Shown here: in pieces, positions 33,912-42,178 of the stretch
How the letters are laid out: each line of letters begins with the position of its first letter
Position numbering within the stretch: position 1 is the first letter of the stretch
From: Williamsia sp.
Lineage (GTDB): Bacteria > Bacteroidota > Bacteroidia > Chitinophagales > Chitinophagaceae
Assembly: GCA_015069695.1 (NCBI GenBank)
Contig: JADCRZ010000001.1
Location: forward strand, 310,001-374,000
Direction: 5' to 3'
Length of the DNA: 64,000 bases
Notes under the pieces: model-generated
The model's database searches: none
Told to the model about the DNA's origin: nothing
The model's input: the letters and a program-made list of their open reading frames with translations, nothing else
Made by a program: the position numbers and the translations under genes

Positions 33912-35801
33912 TTAGTAAGGTAAATTGATCGTATGCCAGCCTGGTTTTACTTTCACTAGGGAGGAAGCAATCTTGCCATCCCGTTTTCTCCAGGTAAGCT
34001 CAACATCCAGCGGTTGTTTCGGATCAACCTGGCCCAGTCCGAAGTGGATTTCGGAACTGTTTTTTCCTGAGTGGCCATTGCCTCCGTCAACAAATCCGGT
34101 CAGCTTTCTTCCATCAGGCAGTTTTATTTTGGCAACCGCGCCGATGGCATACCTGGCGGGTAAAAGTGAATCAACCACGATATCAGACGTAGCATTGGGC
34201 TGCACGGGAAACATCAGCGACAAGCCAAGGAAAAGATTTTTTGTTGTACCCTGGTTGTAATAAAGCTTTGAATCTTCCCACTGGTCAGCAGAAGCAAAAT
34301 CCAACCGGCCGTCGTGATCAATGTCGGAGATCGCAATGCCGCGGGTGATTTGATTTTCATCGATGCCGATATTGGCGGCGAGGTCATAATATTTTCCTGA
34401 TTTGCTCCGTACAAAAAGCGGTATATGCGAATTGCCGGAAAGATCGGCCACGCCGGGTTTCAGGGCAGGCCATGCTTCGGGATGTGTAAGGGCTTCATCA
34501 TTGGCGGTGGCCAGTTCCTGCAGTTCGGGCCAGCAGTTAACGGTTCCTTTCAGAAAGCCTGTAGCCTGGATGGCTTCTGTTACGCCGTCGTTGTTAAAAT
34601 CAGTCAGCTTGGCTTCCCATGACCAGGAGCTTCTTGACAAACCCAACTGTTCGCTCTTGTTTACATAGGGCGCTTCTCCGCCTGCCATGCCGTTGAGCTT
34701 ACCGGTATTGATAAAGGCAAAATGGCTTTCAAGCAAACCGTATTCGGCTGTCAGGTTGCTCACAAATATGTCGAGCAATCCGTCGCCGTTCAGGTCGCCG
34801 AAATCAACGCCCATGCCTTTGAACGAATCTTTTCCGATCGCGCTGGATGAAAAATTGTTGAATACTTTTTTGCCGGTCAGTTCCCGGAAAGAAAGATGAC
34901 CCGGTGTAGACGTGTTGTACAGGAATTTATCCGGACCAAAATCATTGGCTATATAAAGCTCCGGCAGCATATCACCGTTGATGTCAGCAGCTGCAACGGC
35001 CAGGGTCCAGTCGTTGGGATAAGGCAGGTTGTTGAGCCAGCTTTTGTCTTCTTTGTACACAGCTTTGCCCCCTTCCATACCACTCCACAAAAAGATCCTG
35101 TTGGCCCCGCCATTGTCGCCACGCGACATAGAATGCTGCATTACCTGGTCCCTATCGGTGGCACTGTCTTCGAGCATTTTTGAATTGTCGGGGAAGTAGG
35201 TGCCGATAAAGATATCCGGATGACCATCGCCGTCAAAATCAGCGATCGTACCGGAATTGCAAAACCATTTTTCCTGGGTAGGATTGAGCTCGCTTTCTAT
35301 AAATGTTTTATCCGCCTGCTGATAAAAGATAATGGGCGTGCGGTTCCAGTAATAGACAAGTATATCCATTCTTCCGTCTTCATTGAAATCATTGGCCAGT
35401 GTGCCCTGTGGCGCCATGGTCTTGGTATTGTAGGGCAGCTGGCAGGGAATTAACTCAAAAGGCTGGAAGCGGTTTCCTGTACCGGGTGCAGGAGATACCA
35501 GCACTTTATCGTAACGCGGATCTACCTGAATAATATCGTTGGGAAGATGGTCCCCGTCCAGGTCGGTAAAGGTAACGGCAGCACCTACAGAAGAAATCCA
35601 GGCAGCTAATTTTTTATACTGCGGATGAATGATGCGTTCGGTGCGTGCTTTAACGCCAACGGGTTTGTAGAGAATTGATTTCTTAAAAGAAAAGTCTGAG
35701 GCGAGGGTATTTTTCTCCTGATCAGAAATAGATGATGGCAAGGTAAAAGCGTAGATGGCAATTAAGAGCACAACGGCGAGTGCACGGGGGAGCTGCTTCA
35801 T
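33912..35801 (-). CDS. unbV: UnbV-like FG-GAP protein with ASPIC/UnbV domain
   Basis: 629 residues. N-terminal signal or anchor (LAVVLLIAIYAFTLPSS), then a seven-bladed FG-GAP/VCBS propeller whose calcium-binding loops are visible as DLDGDHLPND, DFNEDGRMDI, DFDGDGHPDI, DINGDMLPEL, DLNGDGLLDI, DFNNDGVTEA and DIDHDGRLDF. The last 85 residues are the ASPIC/UnbV domain (RYAIGAVAKIKLPDGRKL, VDGGNGHSGKNSSEIHFGLG). This domain pair is the hallmark of UnbV in enediyne clusters. It should be periplasmic. Function unknown in known clusters. It begins a second transcription unit after a 452-bp gap containing two large hairpins. Confidence 0.88.
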   Translation of the reverse strand: MKQLPRALAVVLLIAIYAFTLPSSISDQEKNTLASDFSFKKSILYKPVGVKARTERIIHPQYKKLAAWISSVGAAVTFTDLDGDHLPNDIIQVDPRYDKVLVSPAPGTGNRFQPFELIPCQLPYNTKTMAPQGTLANDFNEDGRMDILVYYWNRTPIIFYQQADKTFIESELNPTQEKWFCNSGTIADFDGDGHPDIFIGTYFPDNSKMLEDSATDRDQVMQHSMSRGDNGGANRIFLWSGMEGGKAVYKEDKSWLNNLPYPNDWTLAVAAADINGDMLPELYIANDFGPDKFLYNTSTPGHLSFRELTGKKVFNNFSSSAIGKDSFKGMGVDFGDLNGDGLLDIFVSNLTAEYGLLESHFAFINTGKLNGMAGGEAPYVNKSEQLGLSRSSWSWEAKLTDFNNDGVTEAIQATGFLKGTVNCWPELQELATANDEALTHPEAWPALKPGVADLSGNSHIPLFVRSKSGKYYDLAANIGIDENQITRGIAISDIDHDGRLDFASADQWEDSKLYYNQGTTKNLFLGLSLMFPVQPNATSDIVVDSLLPARYAIGAVAKIKLPDGRKLTGFVDGGNGHSGKNSSEIHFGLGQVDPKQPLDVELTWRKRDGKIASSLVKVKPGWHTINLPY

Positions 35802-35960
35802 GGAATGCGATTTTGTTGTTGAGATTGTAAGTGTTTGGTAAGGGTTAACTGATATGTATAGTCGAAATATTTAACAAGGAGGTAACAGCGTAAACCGGCT
35901 TCGGAGGAGTATAACGGGCATGTATAAACGTTCCACATGGAACATATTTCTATCTCTCTA

Positions 35961-36010
35961 AAATAGCACACAGCGTGTGTTTCAGGCGAAGCATACGCTG
36001 TGTGCTATTT
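35961..36010. terminator. Perfect 16-bp stem-loop between E1 and unbV genes
   Basis: 35961-35976 (AAATAGCACACAGCGT) is the exact reverse complement of 35995-36010, loop 18 nt. A smaller palindrome GTTCCACATGGAAC lies at 35930-35943. Together with the hairpin at 36135-36240 it probably ends the upstream unit and separates it from unbV. Confidence 0.7.
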
Positions 36011-36134
36011 GACGGAAATTGGTAAAAGAACTATCGTAAATCAGTCTGCCGGTTCCGGTGCAGGAGATCACTTGTATATCAGTAGTCGGTATCTGACGGA
36101 AAAAGTAAACACGCTTTTCTTATGCTGAAAGAAA

Positions 36135-36240
36135 TTCCTTGGTATGACATTGCATGTTCCTGCCGGAACACAATGAGCAAAGTGTCTTGTTACTACCAGC
36201 AAGATGTTTTTAACGCAACATGCAATGTCATACCAAGGAA
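36135..36240. repeat. Large inverted repeat (24-bp perfect arms) with nested hairpins
   Basis: 36135-36158 and 36217-36240 are perfect reverse complements. Nested inside are TGTTCCTGCCGGAACA (36155-36170) and a TCTTG/CAAGA stem-loop. It begins 14 bases after the stop of the rhodanese-E1 gene and would form a branched structure in the transcript. Terminator or mobile-type element. Confidence 0.75.
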
Positions 36241-36253
36241 ATCCGATACAGTA

Positions 36254-37423
36254 TTACATAGAGCAGGACTGTTCAAAATGGGCGTAGGGGGGATAGTGCG
36301 CGGGATCGGTGCAACCGCAATAAGGGCAGGAAGGCTCCTGGTCGATCTCGTAGGTGTCGAAACTCCAGGTAGCGGCATTGATGCAGAGAAGTTTTCCGGT
36401 AAGCAGGTTGCCAAAGCCTGCCAGTATCTTGATGGCTTCTGTGGCACAGATAACGCCTACCAGTCCGGGCAGCACGCCCAGTACGCCTGCTTCGGCACAG
36501 GAAGGTGCCAGCTCGGCCGGTGGTGGTGTAGGATAAACACACCGGTAACAGGGTGCATTGCCTTTACCAGAGGCAGGCCAGAAAGTAGACACCTGGCCTT
36601 CAAACCTGAACACAGACCCATGTACATTGGGCTTGCCAAGCTTTACACAAGCGTCGTTGATCAGGTATCTTGTTGTAAAGTTGTCGGTGCCATCCAGCAC
36701 CAGGTCATAATCCTGCAGAATGGTTTCAATATTGTCTGCATCCAGCCGTGTTTGAATGGGTACGATCCTGATAGCCGGGTTGAGCGCCGATAAACGCTGT
36801 TTGGCCGAATCGACTTTGGGACTGCCCACACTTTGCTCGGTATGCAGGATCTGCCGCTGCAGGTTAGAGCGGTCTACAATATCATCGTCTATCAATCCGA
36901 TGGTTCCGATGCCGGCTGCTGCTAAATACAGCGCTACCGGTGAGCCGATGCCACCGGCACCTACTACCAGTACGCGGCTGCTCAGCAGTTTGATCTGCCC
37001 GGCTTCACCCAGCTCCGGAATCAGCAGGTGGCGTTTGTAGCGTTCATAGTCCGCTTCCTTTAACGTACGCGGCATTTCAAAAGGCAGCGCACGGTTTTTC
37101 CATTCACCAAACCCGCCTTCTACCGAATACACGTTTTCATATCCCATCTGCTGCAGACAAAAAGCCGCCACCAGCGATCGTTTGCCTGAAGCGCAAAGCA
37201 GGTAAACTTCCTGTGCGGGATCAGTTGCTACCTGCCCGATCTTCATCTCCAGCATACCCTTGGGAATGCGGATTGCTCCCGCGGGGCTTCCGCCGCTTAC
37301 TTCGTCTTTTTCGCGGATGTCTATGAGCAGGCTTCCTGCCTGTAGCTTCTTATAAGCGTGCAGTACGCTTACCTCGTCGATGCTGCTTTGCAGCTTGCTG
37401 AGAAATGTTTGTATGTCGTGCAT
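36254..37423 (-). CDS. Rhodanese-E1 fusion (MoeB/ThiF-type adenylyltransferase)
   Basis: 389 residues. Residues 1-115 are a rhodanese domain with persulfide Cys77 in YLLCASGKRS. Residues about 125-389 are an E1-like adenylyltransferase: VVGAGGIGSPVALYLAAAG (nucleotide loop 155-160), DRSNLQRQILH, DGTDNFTTRYLIND, zinc Cys pairs CYRC (292/295) and CPYC (366/369), and SCAEAGVLGVLPG. The rhodanese is N-terminal, opposite to MOCS3/Uba4. Such enzymes adenylate and thiolate the C-terminal GG of a ubiquitin-like sulfur carrier. The carrier candidate is the MoaD-like gene at 41887-42171 in the same cluster. It could equally serve molybdopterin synthesis elsewhere in the genome. Confidence 0.85.
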   Translation of the reverse strand: MHDIQTFLSKLQSSIDEVSVLHAYKKLQAGSLLIDIREKDEVSGGSPAGAIRIPKGMLEMKIGQVATDPAQEVYLLCASGKRSLVAAFCLQQMGYENVYSVEGGFGEWKNRALPFEMPRTLKEADYERYKRHLLIPELGEAGQIKLLSSRVLVVGAGGIGSPVALYLAAAGIGTIGLIDDDIVDRSNLQRQILHTEQSVGSPKVDSAKQRLSALNPAIRIVPIQTRLDADNIETILQDYDLVLDGTDNFTTRYLINDACVKLGKPNVHGSVFRFEGQVSTFWPASGKGNAPCYRCVYPTPPPAELAPSCAEAGVLGVLPGLVGVICATEAIKILAGFGNLLTGKLLCINAATWSFDTYEIDQEPSCPYCGCTDPAHYPPYAHFEQSCSM

Positions 37424-37471
37424 GGGAATAGGTTATAGGTGATTGTTCGGAAAAGTTGTTGCTGACCGGTT

Positions 37472-38596
37472 TTATGGCGCAGCCGGAACCGATCTGTGGC
37501 AGTTATAGCACTGGTATGCCTGCAGGAAATTCTTCGAAATAAAGAAGGGCTTCAGTTGCGGTTTCTCATTGTTTTTTGATCCGTAATCAGCAACCCATTT
37601 TTTTATTTCTTCTAATTTGTCTGTCCTCATCTTAATGGTTTCTTTATAGGGCCATACATCAAGCAGGGCTTTTTTGTTGGTCCGGATATCATTGCCGATC
37701 GAATCCAGCGTAAACGCATAAGCCTTGATCTCCTGCAGGTCTTCCTGCGTCAGGGTGTTTTTTCTGTTGAGCAGCCAGTCTACTTTTTTTATATTCAGGT
37801 CGAACCGGAATACAGGGCCGATCAGTCCGGGAAACCTGTCGGTATAAGCCGGCAGCGGACGGGTGTTGAGATTGAACAGGGCTATATCCATCTTTGGATT
37901 TTTAAATGTGTTCAGGCTGTCGTTGTAGTTGGTAAAAGACAGCTGGCTCATCAGGGCATTCCAGCCCGCGAAATATTCATAGTTTACGATCTTGCTGTTC
38001 AGGTAATTGATCATTGAATCCTGTGTGACAGGATTGTTCACATGCTGGCTGCTTTTCAGCCGTTCGCTGATCTGCCTTGATACCATGAATGTTCCATAGG
38101 TCTTGTCGTTGAACCCGTTCACTACCACCGCGAGCCCGGCCACTTCCTGCGCTCTTCTCATCATGGCTTCCAGCTCTTTTTGCTCAAAGCCAGGTTCACT
38201 GGCCGAAAGCCCTGAGAACAAACCGGTGGAGCGGCCTTTGACGATGTCGCTGAACTGGATAAACTTATCCAGGTATGCCCGCACAATTGCGGTAATGCCA
38301 AATGCATAGTACATGCCTGCAAGCCGCATATTGTCCCGGTCGCTGGCGCTGGTATACTGTCCTTCTTTGTAGTTTTTTTCCAGCAGGGTGTACGTGTCCG
38401 TAAAGGTTTGCAGAAAAGAAGGGATCTCTGCAATTTTTTCGGTCGAGTTGAAGTTCAGGTGCTCAAAAAATTGAGGGCGTATGTCGCGCAGGAAAGAAAC
38501 TGTTGCCTGCGGTTGCTGAACTTCTGTTTGTTTTTCACAGGAGGATAAAAGCATGCCTATTGCCGATACAAGGCATACCAGGGAAATTGTTTTCAT
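37472..38596 (-). CDS. Lipoprotein with C-terminal CxxCH haem motif (paralogue 2)
   Basis: 374 residues from the ATG at 38596 (MKTISLVCLVSAIGMLLSSC, lipobox Cys20); the TTG just upstream adds one residue. It aligns with the product of 31677 throughout: DIRPQFFEHLNFNSTEKIAEIPSFLQ, SASDRDNMRLAGMYYAFGI, NGFNDKTYGTFMVSRQISERLK, SLNTFKNPKMDIALFNLNTRPLP, FRFDLNIKKVDWLL. The tail has CYNCH (Cys363-His367), a single haem c motif. Two diverged copies in one cluster suggest two positions in one electron-transfer route, or hetero-dimerisation. Lies 48 bp upstream of the rhodanese-E1 gene. No known family recognised. Confidence 0.75.
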   Translation of the reverse strand: MKTISLVCLVSAIGMLLSSCEKQTEVQQPQATVSFLRDIRPQFFEHLNFNSTEKIAEIPSFLQTFTDTYTLLEKNYKEGQYTSASDRDNMRLAGMYYAFGITAIVRAYLDKFIQFSDIVKGRSTGLFSGLSASEPGFEQKELEAMMRRAQEVAGLAVVVNGFNDKTYGTFMVSRQISERLKSSQHVNNPVTQDSMINYLNSKIVNYEYFAGWNALMSQLSFTNYNDSLNTFKNPKMDIALFNLNTRPLPAYTDRFPGLIGPVFRFDLNIKKVDWLLNRKNTLTQEDLQEIKAYAFTLDSIGNDIRTNKKALLDVWPYKETIKMRTDKLEEIKKWVADYGSKNNEKPQLKPFFISKNFLQAYQCYNCHRSVPAAP

Positions 38597-38700
38597 CAAA
38601 GATTTAAATTGATTTTAGTTTAGAAGATGATCACCGGTTGTCTTGCGTTATAAATCTTATAAGAGCGCAGCCGCCGGCTGGTTGCCATCATGGCGACCGG

Positions 38701-40095
38701 TTACATTTTAAAGATCAATCCCAGCATCACCTGAAACCTCAGCAGTTTGTTCAGGTCGGTTTGCTTGCCGAAGTTGCCGATGGTGACGGAATAGAGTTGC
38801 ATATTGTCTTTCAGGTTCCACTCCAGCAGCGACGAGAGCTGGCTGCCGCGGTCATCAAAGGAGTAGAGGTAACGGAAATTATAATCCAGCTGACCAAAAA
38901 CATCGCTGTCGCCCAGCTGCGAAAAAACATAGTGGTGCCGGAGGTACAAGGTTCCGGTATTGAGCGCACGGCCCAGGTTCAGGTTGGCCAGATCCTTCGT
39001 GATGTCGAAATTGTAATTGGCAGCCGTGCTGATCATCTGGTTGTACAGATCCATTTGTTTGCTGTTATAACCTTTGCCATTGTAGAGATAATTCACCTGG
39101 AGGGTAGGACCTGTTTTAAAGGTATACGAGCCGCCCAGCAAACCAGTGAAGAAGCCCCTGTTGTTGCTGCCATCATTTACCATCTCATAGTTGAGCAGGT
39201 TGGTATGATGACCGGCAACCGGATAGAACCGGTTGGGATTATAATCCAGGGCGCAATCGGTCCAGAGCACCAGGGCTTCGGAAATATTCTTGTGTCCGTA
39301 CCAGCCGCCATGATAGCGATGGGCTTCATCAACTGTAGCCAGAAAGCCAAAGTTCTCTGAATCGCCATAGTATTCACCAAACAAGCCATAGCTTCTTTTA
39401 AACCGGAAGAAAGGCGCCTGGTAAATAGATTTGCCTGCATCACCCAGGTTGGCGATAAACGAAAAATTCCAATCTGTATGCGCCGACCAGTTGAGCTCTA
39501 CAAAATCCATCGGCTCGATCTCGAGCTTGGGATTGAGCGTTCCCAGGTTGTCGAGGATAAAGGGATTGCTGGGGTTAAAGAAGGCAGAAGTGCCCATGTA
39601 TTTTACATAACGGCCGCCTATCACGTAAATCCGCTGGTTGAGCTGCCATTTGGCTTTGAGCTCCTGCATATAGAGGCGGTTGTCGTATTTGTCGCGCTGA
39701 AACAACCCGCCCTTGTCGCCATTGATGTTGATATTGAGCCGGGGTTTCGCTACCACTTCAAAAGATCCGCTTTCCCATTTAAATTCCGGGCGCAGGTAAA
39801 GGCCTCCATCTGTGCGGTTTAATTTCGCGATCCTGTTTTCCGGGTTCACCGTGCCCATCTTTTTCACAAAATTGGTAGCACGTCCAAACGCCATCACCTG
39901 AGCCGACCAGCTGAAATGTTTCGGAAGGGAATCCAGGAAGCTGTTCGCCGTTCCCGGTTCTGCACTCCCGGCAGGAAGGAATGGGGCTGTTGAAACAGCG
40001 GCTGGATGGGCGCTTGTATCTGAAGCCGATCTGCCGGCAGAAGCGGGTAGACTGGCCAGCAGCAGAAAGCAGGCGCTGCAGAGAATTGTCCTCAT
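38701..40095 (-). CDS. Outer-membrane beta-barrel protein of the cluster
   Basis: 464 residues from the ATG at 40095 (MRTILCSACFLLLASLPASAG, signal peptide). The longer opening to 40350 runs through the repeat element and is not coding. The body is amphipathic beta-strands: SFEVVAKPRLNININGDKGG, QRIYVIGGRYVKYMGTSAFF, VELNWSAHTDWNFSFIANLG, GTLYLRHHYVFSQLGDSDVF, and a C-terminal barrel strand LRFQVMLGLIFKM. It looks like a DUF1302-style barrel that is often found with LolA-like and transporter genes. With the LolA-like and ABC genes it could form the outer-membrane step of product export. Confidence 0.65.
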   Translation of the reverse strand: MRTILCSACFLLLASLPASAGRSASDTSAHPAAVSTAPFLPAGSAEPGTANSFLDSLPKHFSWSAQVMAFGRATNFVKKMGTVNPENRIAKLNRTDGGLYLRPEFKWESGSFEVVAKPRLNININGDKGGLFQRDKYDNRLYMQELKAKWQLNQRIYVIGGRYVKYMGTSAFFNPSNPFILDNLGTLNPKLEIEPMDFVELNWSAHTDWNFSFIANLGDAGKSIYQAPFFRFKRSYGLFGEYYGDSENFGFLATVDEAHRYHGGWYGHKNISEALVLWTDCALDYNPNRFYPVAGHHTNLLNYEMVNDGSNNRGFFTGLLGGSYTFKTGPTLQVNYLYNGKGYNSKQMDLYNQMISTAANYNFDITKDLANLNLGRALNTGTLYLRHHYVFSQLGDSDVFGQLDYNFRYLYSFDDRGSQLSSLLEWNLKDNMQLYSVTIGNFGKQTDLNKLLRFQVMLGLIFKM

Positions 40096-40151
40096 GCTGC
40101 TGGTGCTGTACTGTAGAATGCCGGTGATTTTTGTGGCAGTCGATGCTGCTC

Positions 40152-40300
40152 GGCCGGAACGCACCCCTGCCCCTACCGGGAGGGGATAAGAAGCAGGCTC
40201 CTGTTTGGATAGTGTATCCACTAACCGGCATGAAGAGCAGGTCGTCCTCCTGCAAGAGCATCCTATCCCCTCCTGTGAGGGGTAGGGGTGGGTTCCGGCC
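40152..40300. repeat. REP-like inverted-repeat element, copy B
   Basis: Arms at 40152-40188 and 40264-40300 (37 nt each) are inverted copies with several mismatches. Both carry the GGGGATA end and the ACCCCTACCCC-type core seen in copies A (10115) and C (44712); 75 nt separate the arms. It lies between the LolA-like gene and the barrel gene. Confidence 0.85.
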
Positions 40301-40349
40301 TGCACCGCAACACCCCTTTGATCTCTGTTTAAGTGATTGATCTGTTTCA

Positions 40350-41117
40350 TCAGTCTTTCAATCTGTTGGTCTGGAATTTTGAGTCGCTGAAGCTGCCGAA
40401 CTTGACCGCTGAAATGTTCAGGGTTGATTTGTCTTCCGTATTGACCTGGTCTGTGATCGTGATCTTGGAAATGTAATCGTAGCGGGATTTGTTGTACTCG
40501 ATCTTGTTGTTGTACTCAAAGAGGGCTGATTTGATGATCTTGTCAGACTTGCCGTAGTACTCTGCCTGCAGCCCGAAATTCTTGCCCTTGCTGATCCAGT
40601 ATTTGATGCGCGAGTAGGGCACCAGGTTGTTCTTTGCATGCAGATCAAGCACCCAGCAGGGTTCTCCGTTGAGCACAGCTTCTTCGCTGCCTGCAATGCT
40701 GTAGTCGTTGTAATAGTTCGCGGCAGCAACATCTGCATTGGCGGCCGGACCGGAAAGCCGCTGGCGGCTGGAGATCGGGATGGGGCTTCTTAATTCTATC
40801 TTTGAAAACCACATGTTGTTGTCGCGGATCAGCAGCTTTTGTCCCTGGAATTTTTTGGGTTCCAGAAAGGTGATGAGCGCAAACTGCCGCTCCTGGATCG
40901 AGGATGCTTCTACAAAAAGAGATATCTCGTTTTTCAGTTCTCCCTTTTCAATGTTGCGCACGGTCAGGTCCCAGGCAACACCGGGTACTTGTCCGCCCCG
41001 GTAAAAATCAGCCTTCTTCAGGGCTTCATTCAGATCGTCTGCATTGCGCGGCATCCAGCCCAGTAAGCAACTGGCAAGGATAGCCGAAGCAGCTAAAAAG
41101 ATCAGTTTGTTCTTCAT
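40350..41117 (-). CDS. LolA-like outer-membrane lipoprotein-sorting protein
   Basis: 255 residues. A signal peptide (IFLAASAILASCLLGWMP, possible lipobox at Cys17) precedes a domain of the 'outer membrane lipoprotein-sorting' family: WDLTVRNIEKGELKNEISLFV, ERQFALITFLEPKKFQGQKLLIRDNNMWF, GEPCWVLDLHAKNNLVPYSRIKYWI. The LolA fold is a hydrophobic half-barrel that carries acylated cargo through the periplasm. Its neighbours are an ABC permease/ATPase pair of the LolCDE/MacB type and an outer-membrane barrel, so it probably shuttles a lipophilic molecule, possibly the polyketide. Confidence 0.75.
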   Translation of the reverse strand: MKNKLIFLAASAILASCLLGWMPRNADDLNEALKKADFYRGGQVPGVAWDLTVRNIEKGELKNEISLFVEASSIQERQFALITFLEPKKFQGQKLLIRDNNMWFSKIELRSPIPISSRQRLSGPAANADVAAANYYNDYSIAGSEEAVLNGEPCWVLDLHAKNNLVPYSRIKYWISKGKNFGLQAEYYGKSDKIIKSALFEYNNKIEYNKSRYDYISKITITDQVNTEDKSTLNISAVKFGSFSDSKFQTNRLKD

Positions 41118-41246
41118 GTCTATAATTTTTTGTGTGAATTTAAATTGAGCAGTTGTGCGGATAGCCTCCCGATGATGGTATCATCTTTCCCCGCCCCCAA
41201 GAAACCTTTTGTGAATAGACAGCCCGTGTGGTATTTTGTTGCATTC

Positions 41247-41364
41247 CACGAGGAACGCCTCGTGCTCTGACGCACATTGTTTTCGCGAACAGCATGCGAA
41301 ACAAGGGTGCAAGGGATTTGCCATCGCACAAAGCGTTCCTCCAGGAACGCGTGCTTCTGCACGC
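41247..41364. other. Structured intergenic segment with several stem-loops
   Basis: In the 312-bp gap before the LolA-like gene I see CACGAGG/CCTCGTG (41247-41264), TTTCGC/GCGAAA (41281-41301, extended by flanking pairs to about 41272-41310), GCGTTCCT/AGGAACGC (41333-41350) and CGTGC/GCACG (41350-41363). The motif AGGAACGC occurs twice. This density of stems is unlike the other gaps. It could be a REP-type element or a structured RNA within the operon transcript. Confidence 0.45.
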
Positions 41365-41429
41365 CGGGCTTTTCTACGCACAAAAGGGTCATTGCGGAAC
41401 AGGAAAAAGAACTTTTTGATTTGCTTTTT

Positions 41430-41882
41430 TTACAGCAGCCATCCTCCCATTACAGCAGCCAGCGAGCCCAGTGTAAATGTGCCCATGGCCCGGTACATAT
41501 AGTATTTGTAATGGTTAAACGCCTCTGCATGCGTGGCTACCTGGAGCTTGCGCCAGGTGCCGAACGTGCCATATAACGTAAAGCCTGTCATGATCGTCAG
41601 CGCCGCGATCTTGATGCCCAGCAGCACAAGTTCTTTGCCGGTGAACGGAGCATGGATCAGGGTGAGGCCAATGCCGGAGGTCCAGACGAAAAATATTCCT
41701 ATGTACACAAATACAAACACCCGGTGGCCCTGTCCGATGATGAATTTAAAAGGAAACTCACCGGGTTTGACGGATGCTTTGGCAGCCGGCCAGTCTACAA
41801 AGGTGCCCATGAAAACAGAGCCTACCCAGGTAATGCTGGCAAAGATGTGTATGTTTAACAGGATGGTCTTGAGTGGTTGCAT
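41430..41882 (-). CDS. Four-helix inner-membrane protein (CopD-like topology), function unknown
   Basis: 150 residues from the ATG at 41882 (MQPLKTILLNIHIFASITWVG). Four hydrophobic helices (about 5-25, 48-68, 80-105 and 128-148). His residues in helix 1 (NIHIF) and loop 1-2 (GQGHRVFVF) and near helix 2-3 resemble CopD/DUF2269-like membrane proteins that bind haem or copper, but the match is loose. It starts four bases after the stop of the MoaD-like gene, so it is in the same operon. A role in redox or metal supply is only inference. Confidence 0.6.
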   Translation of the reverse strand: MQPLKTILLNIHIFASITWVGSVFMGTFVDWPAAKASVKPGEFPFKFIIGQGHRVFVFVYIGIFFVWTSGIGLTLIHAPFTGKELVLLGIKIAALTIMTGFTLYGTFGTWRKLQVATHAEAFNHYKYYMYRAMGTFTLGSLAAVMGGWLL

Positions 41883-41886
41883 GGCT

Positions 41887-42171
41887 TTATCCTCCGGCTC
41901 TTGATAACAACAGGGAAATACGCTCTCCTTGCGGAACCACCGTATCAATGCCCTGTAATGACCTGATATTTTTTTTGCCGACAAACAGGTTCAGGTAAGG
42001 CCGAAGCTGTCCGTCTCCATCGAGCAGCCGTTCGCGAACATTGCCAAAGCGGCCTTCGATGTTGTTGATAAAATCGGCAATGCTTTCTCCTTCAAATTCC
42101 AGGTCGGTGGTGTTGTTGATATACCGCGCGAACTGCGAGGGGAAATTTATCTGTACAAATGTTGTTTTCAT
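41887..42171 (-). CDS. MoaD/ThiS-like small carrier protein ending in GG
   Basis: 94 residues from the ATG at 42171 (MKTTFVQINFPSQFARYIN). It has the ubiquitin-like beta-grasp pattern: LEFEGESIADFINNIEGRFGNVRERL, YLNLFVGKKNIRSLQGIDTVVPQGERISLLLSRAGG. The exposed C-terminal Gly-Gly is the residue pair that E1-like enzymes adenylate and turn into a thiocarboxylate. An E1-rhodanese gene is in the same cluster. It lies seven bases after the ABC permease start and four bases before the membrane protein, so it is tightly embedded in the operon. It could carry sulfur for product assembly or be a molybdopterin-type carrier. Confidence 0.82.
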   Translation of the reverse strand: MKTTFVQINFPSQFARYINNTTDLEFEGESIADFINNIEGRFGNVRERLLDGDGQLRPYLNLFVGKKNIRSLQGIDTVVPQGERISLLLSRAGG

Positions 42172-42178
42172 GATGATA

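Noticed and set aside
36122-36793. 223-residue plus-strand ORF across the large hairpin and the E1 gene
   Set aside because: Antisense to the rhodanese-E1 gene and begins within an inverted repeat; no homology signal.
38701-40350. Extension of the barrel gene back to 40350 (549 residues)
   Set aside because: The extra N-terminus is a translation of the REP-like element, and a good signal peptide starts at 40095.
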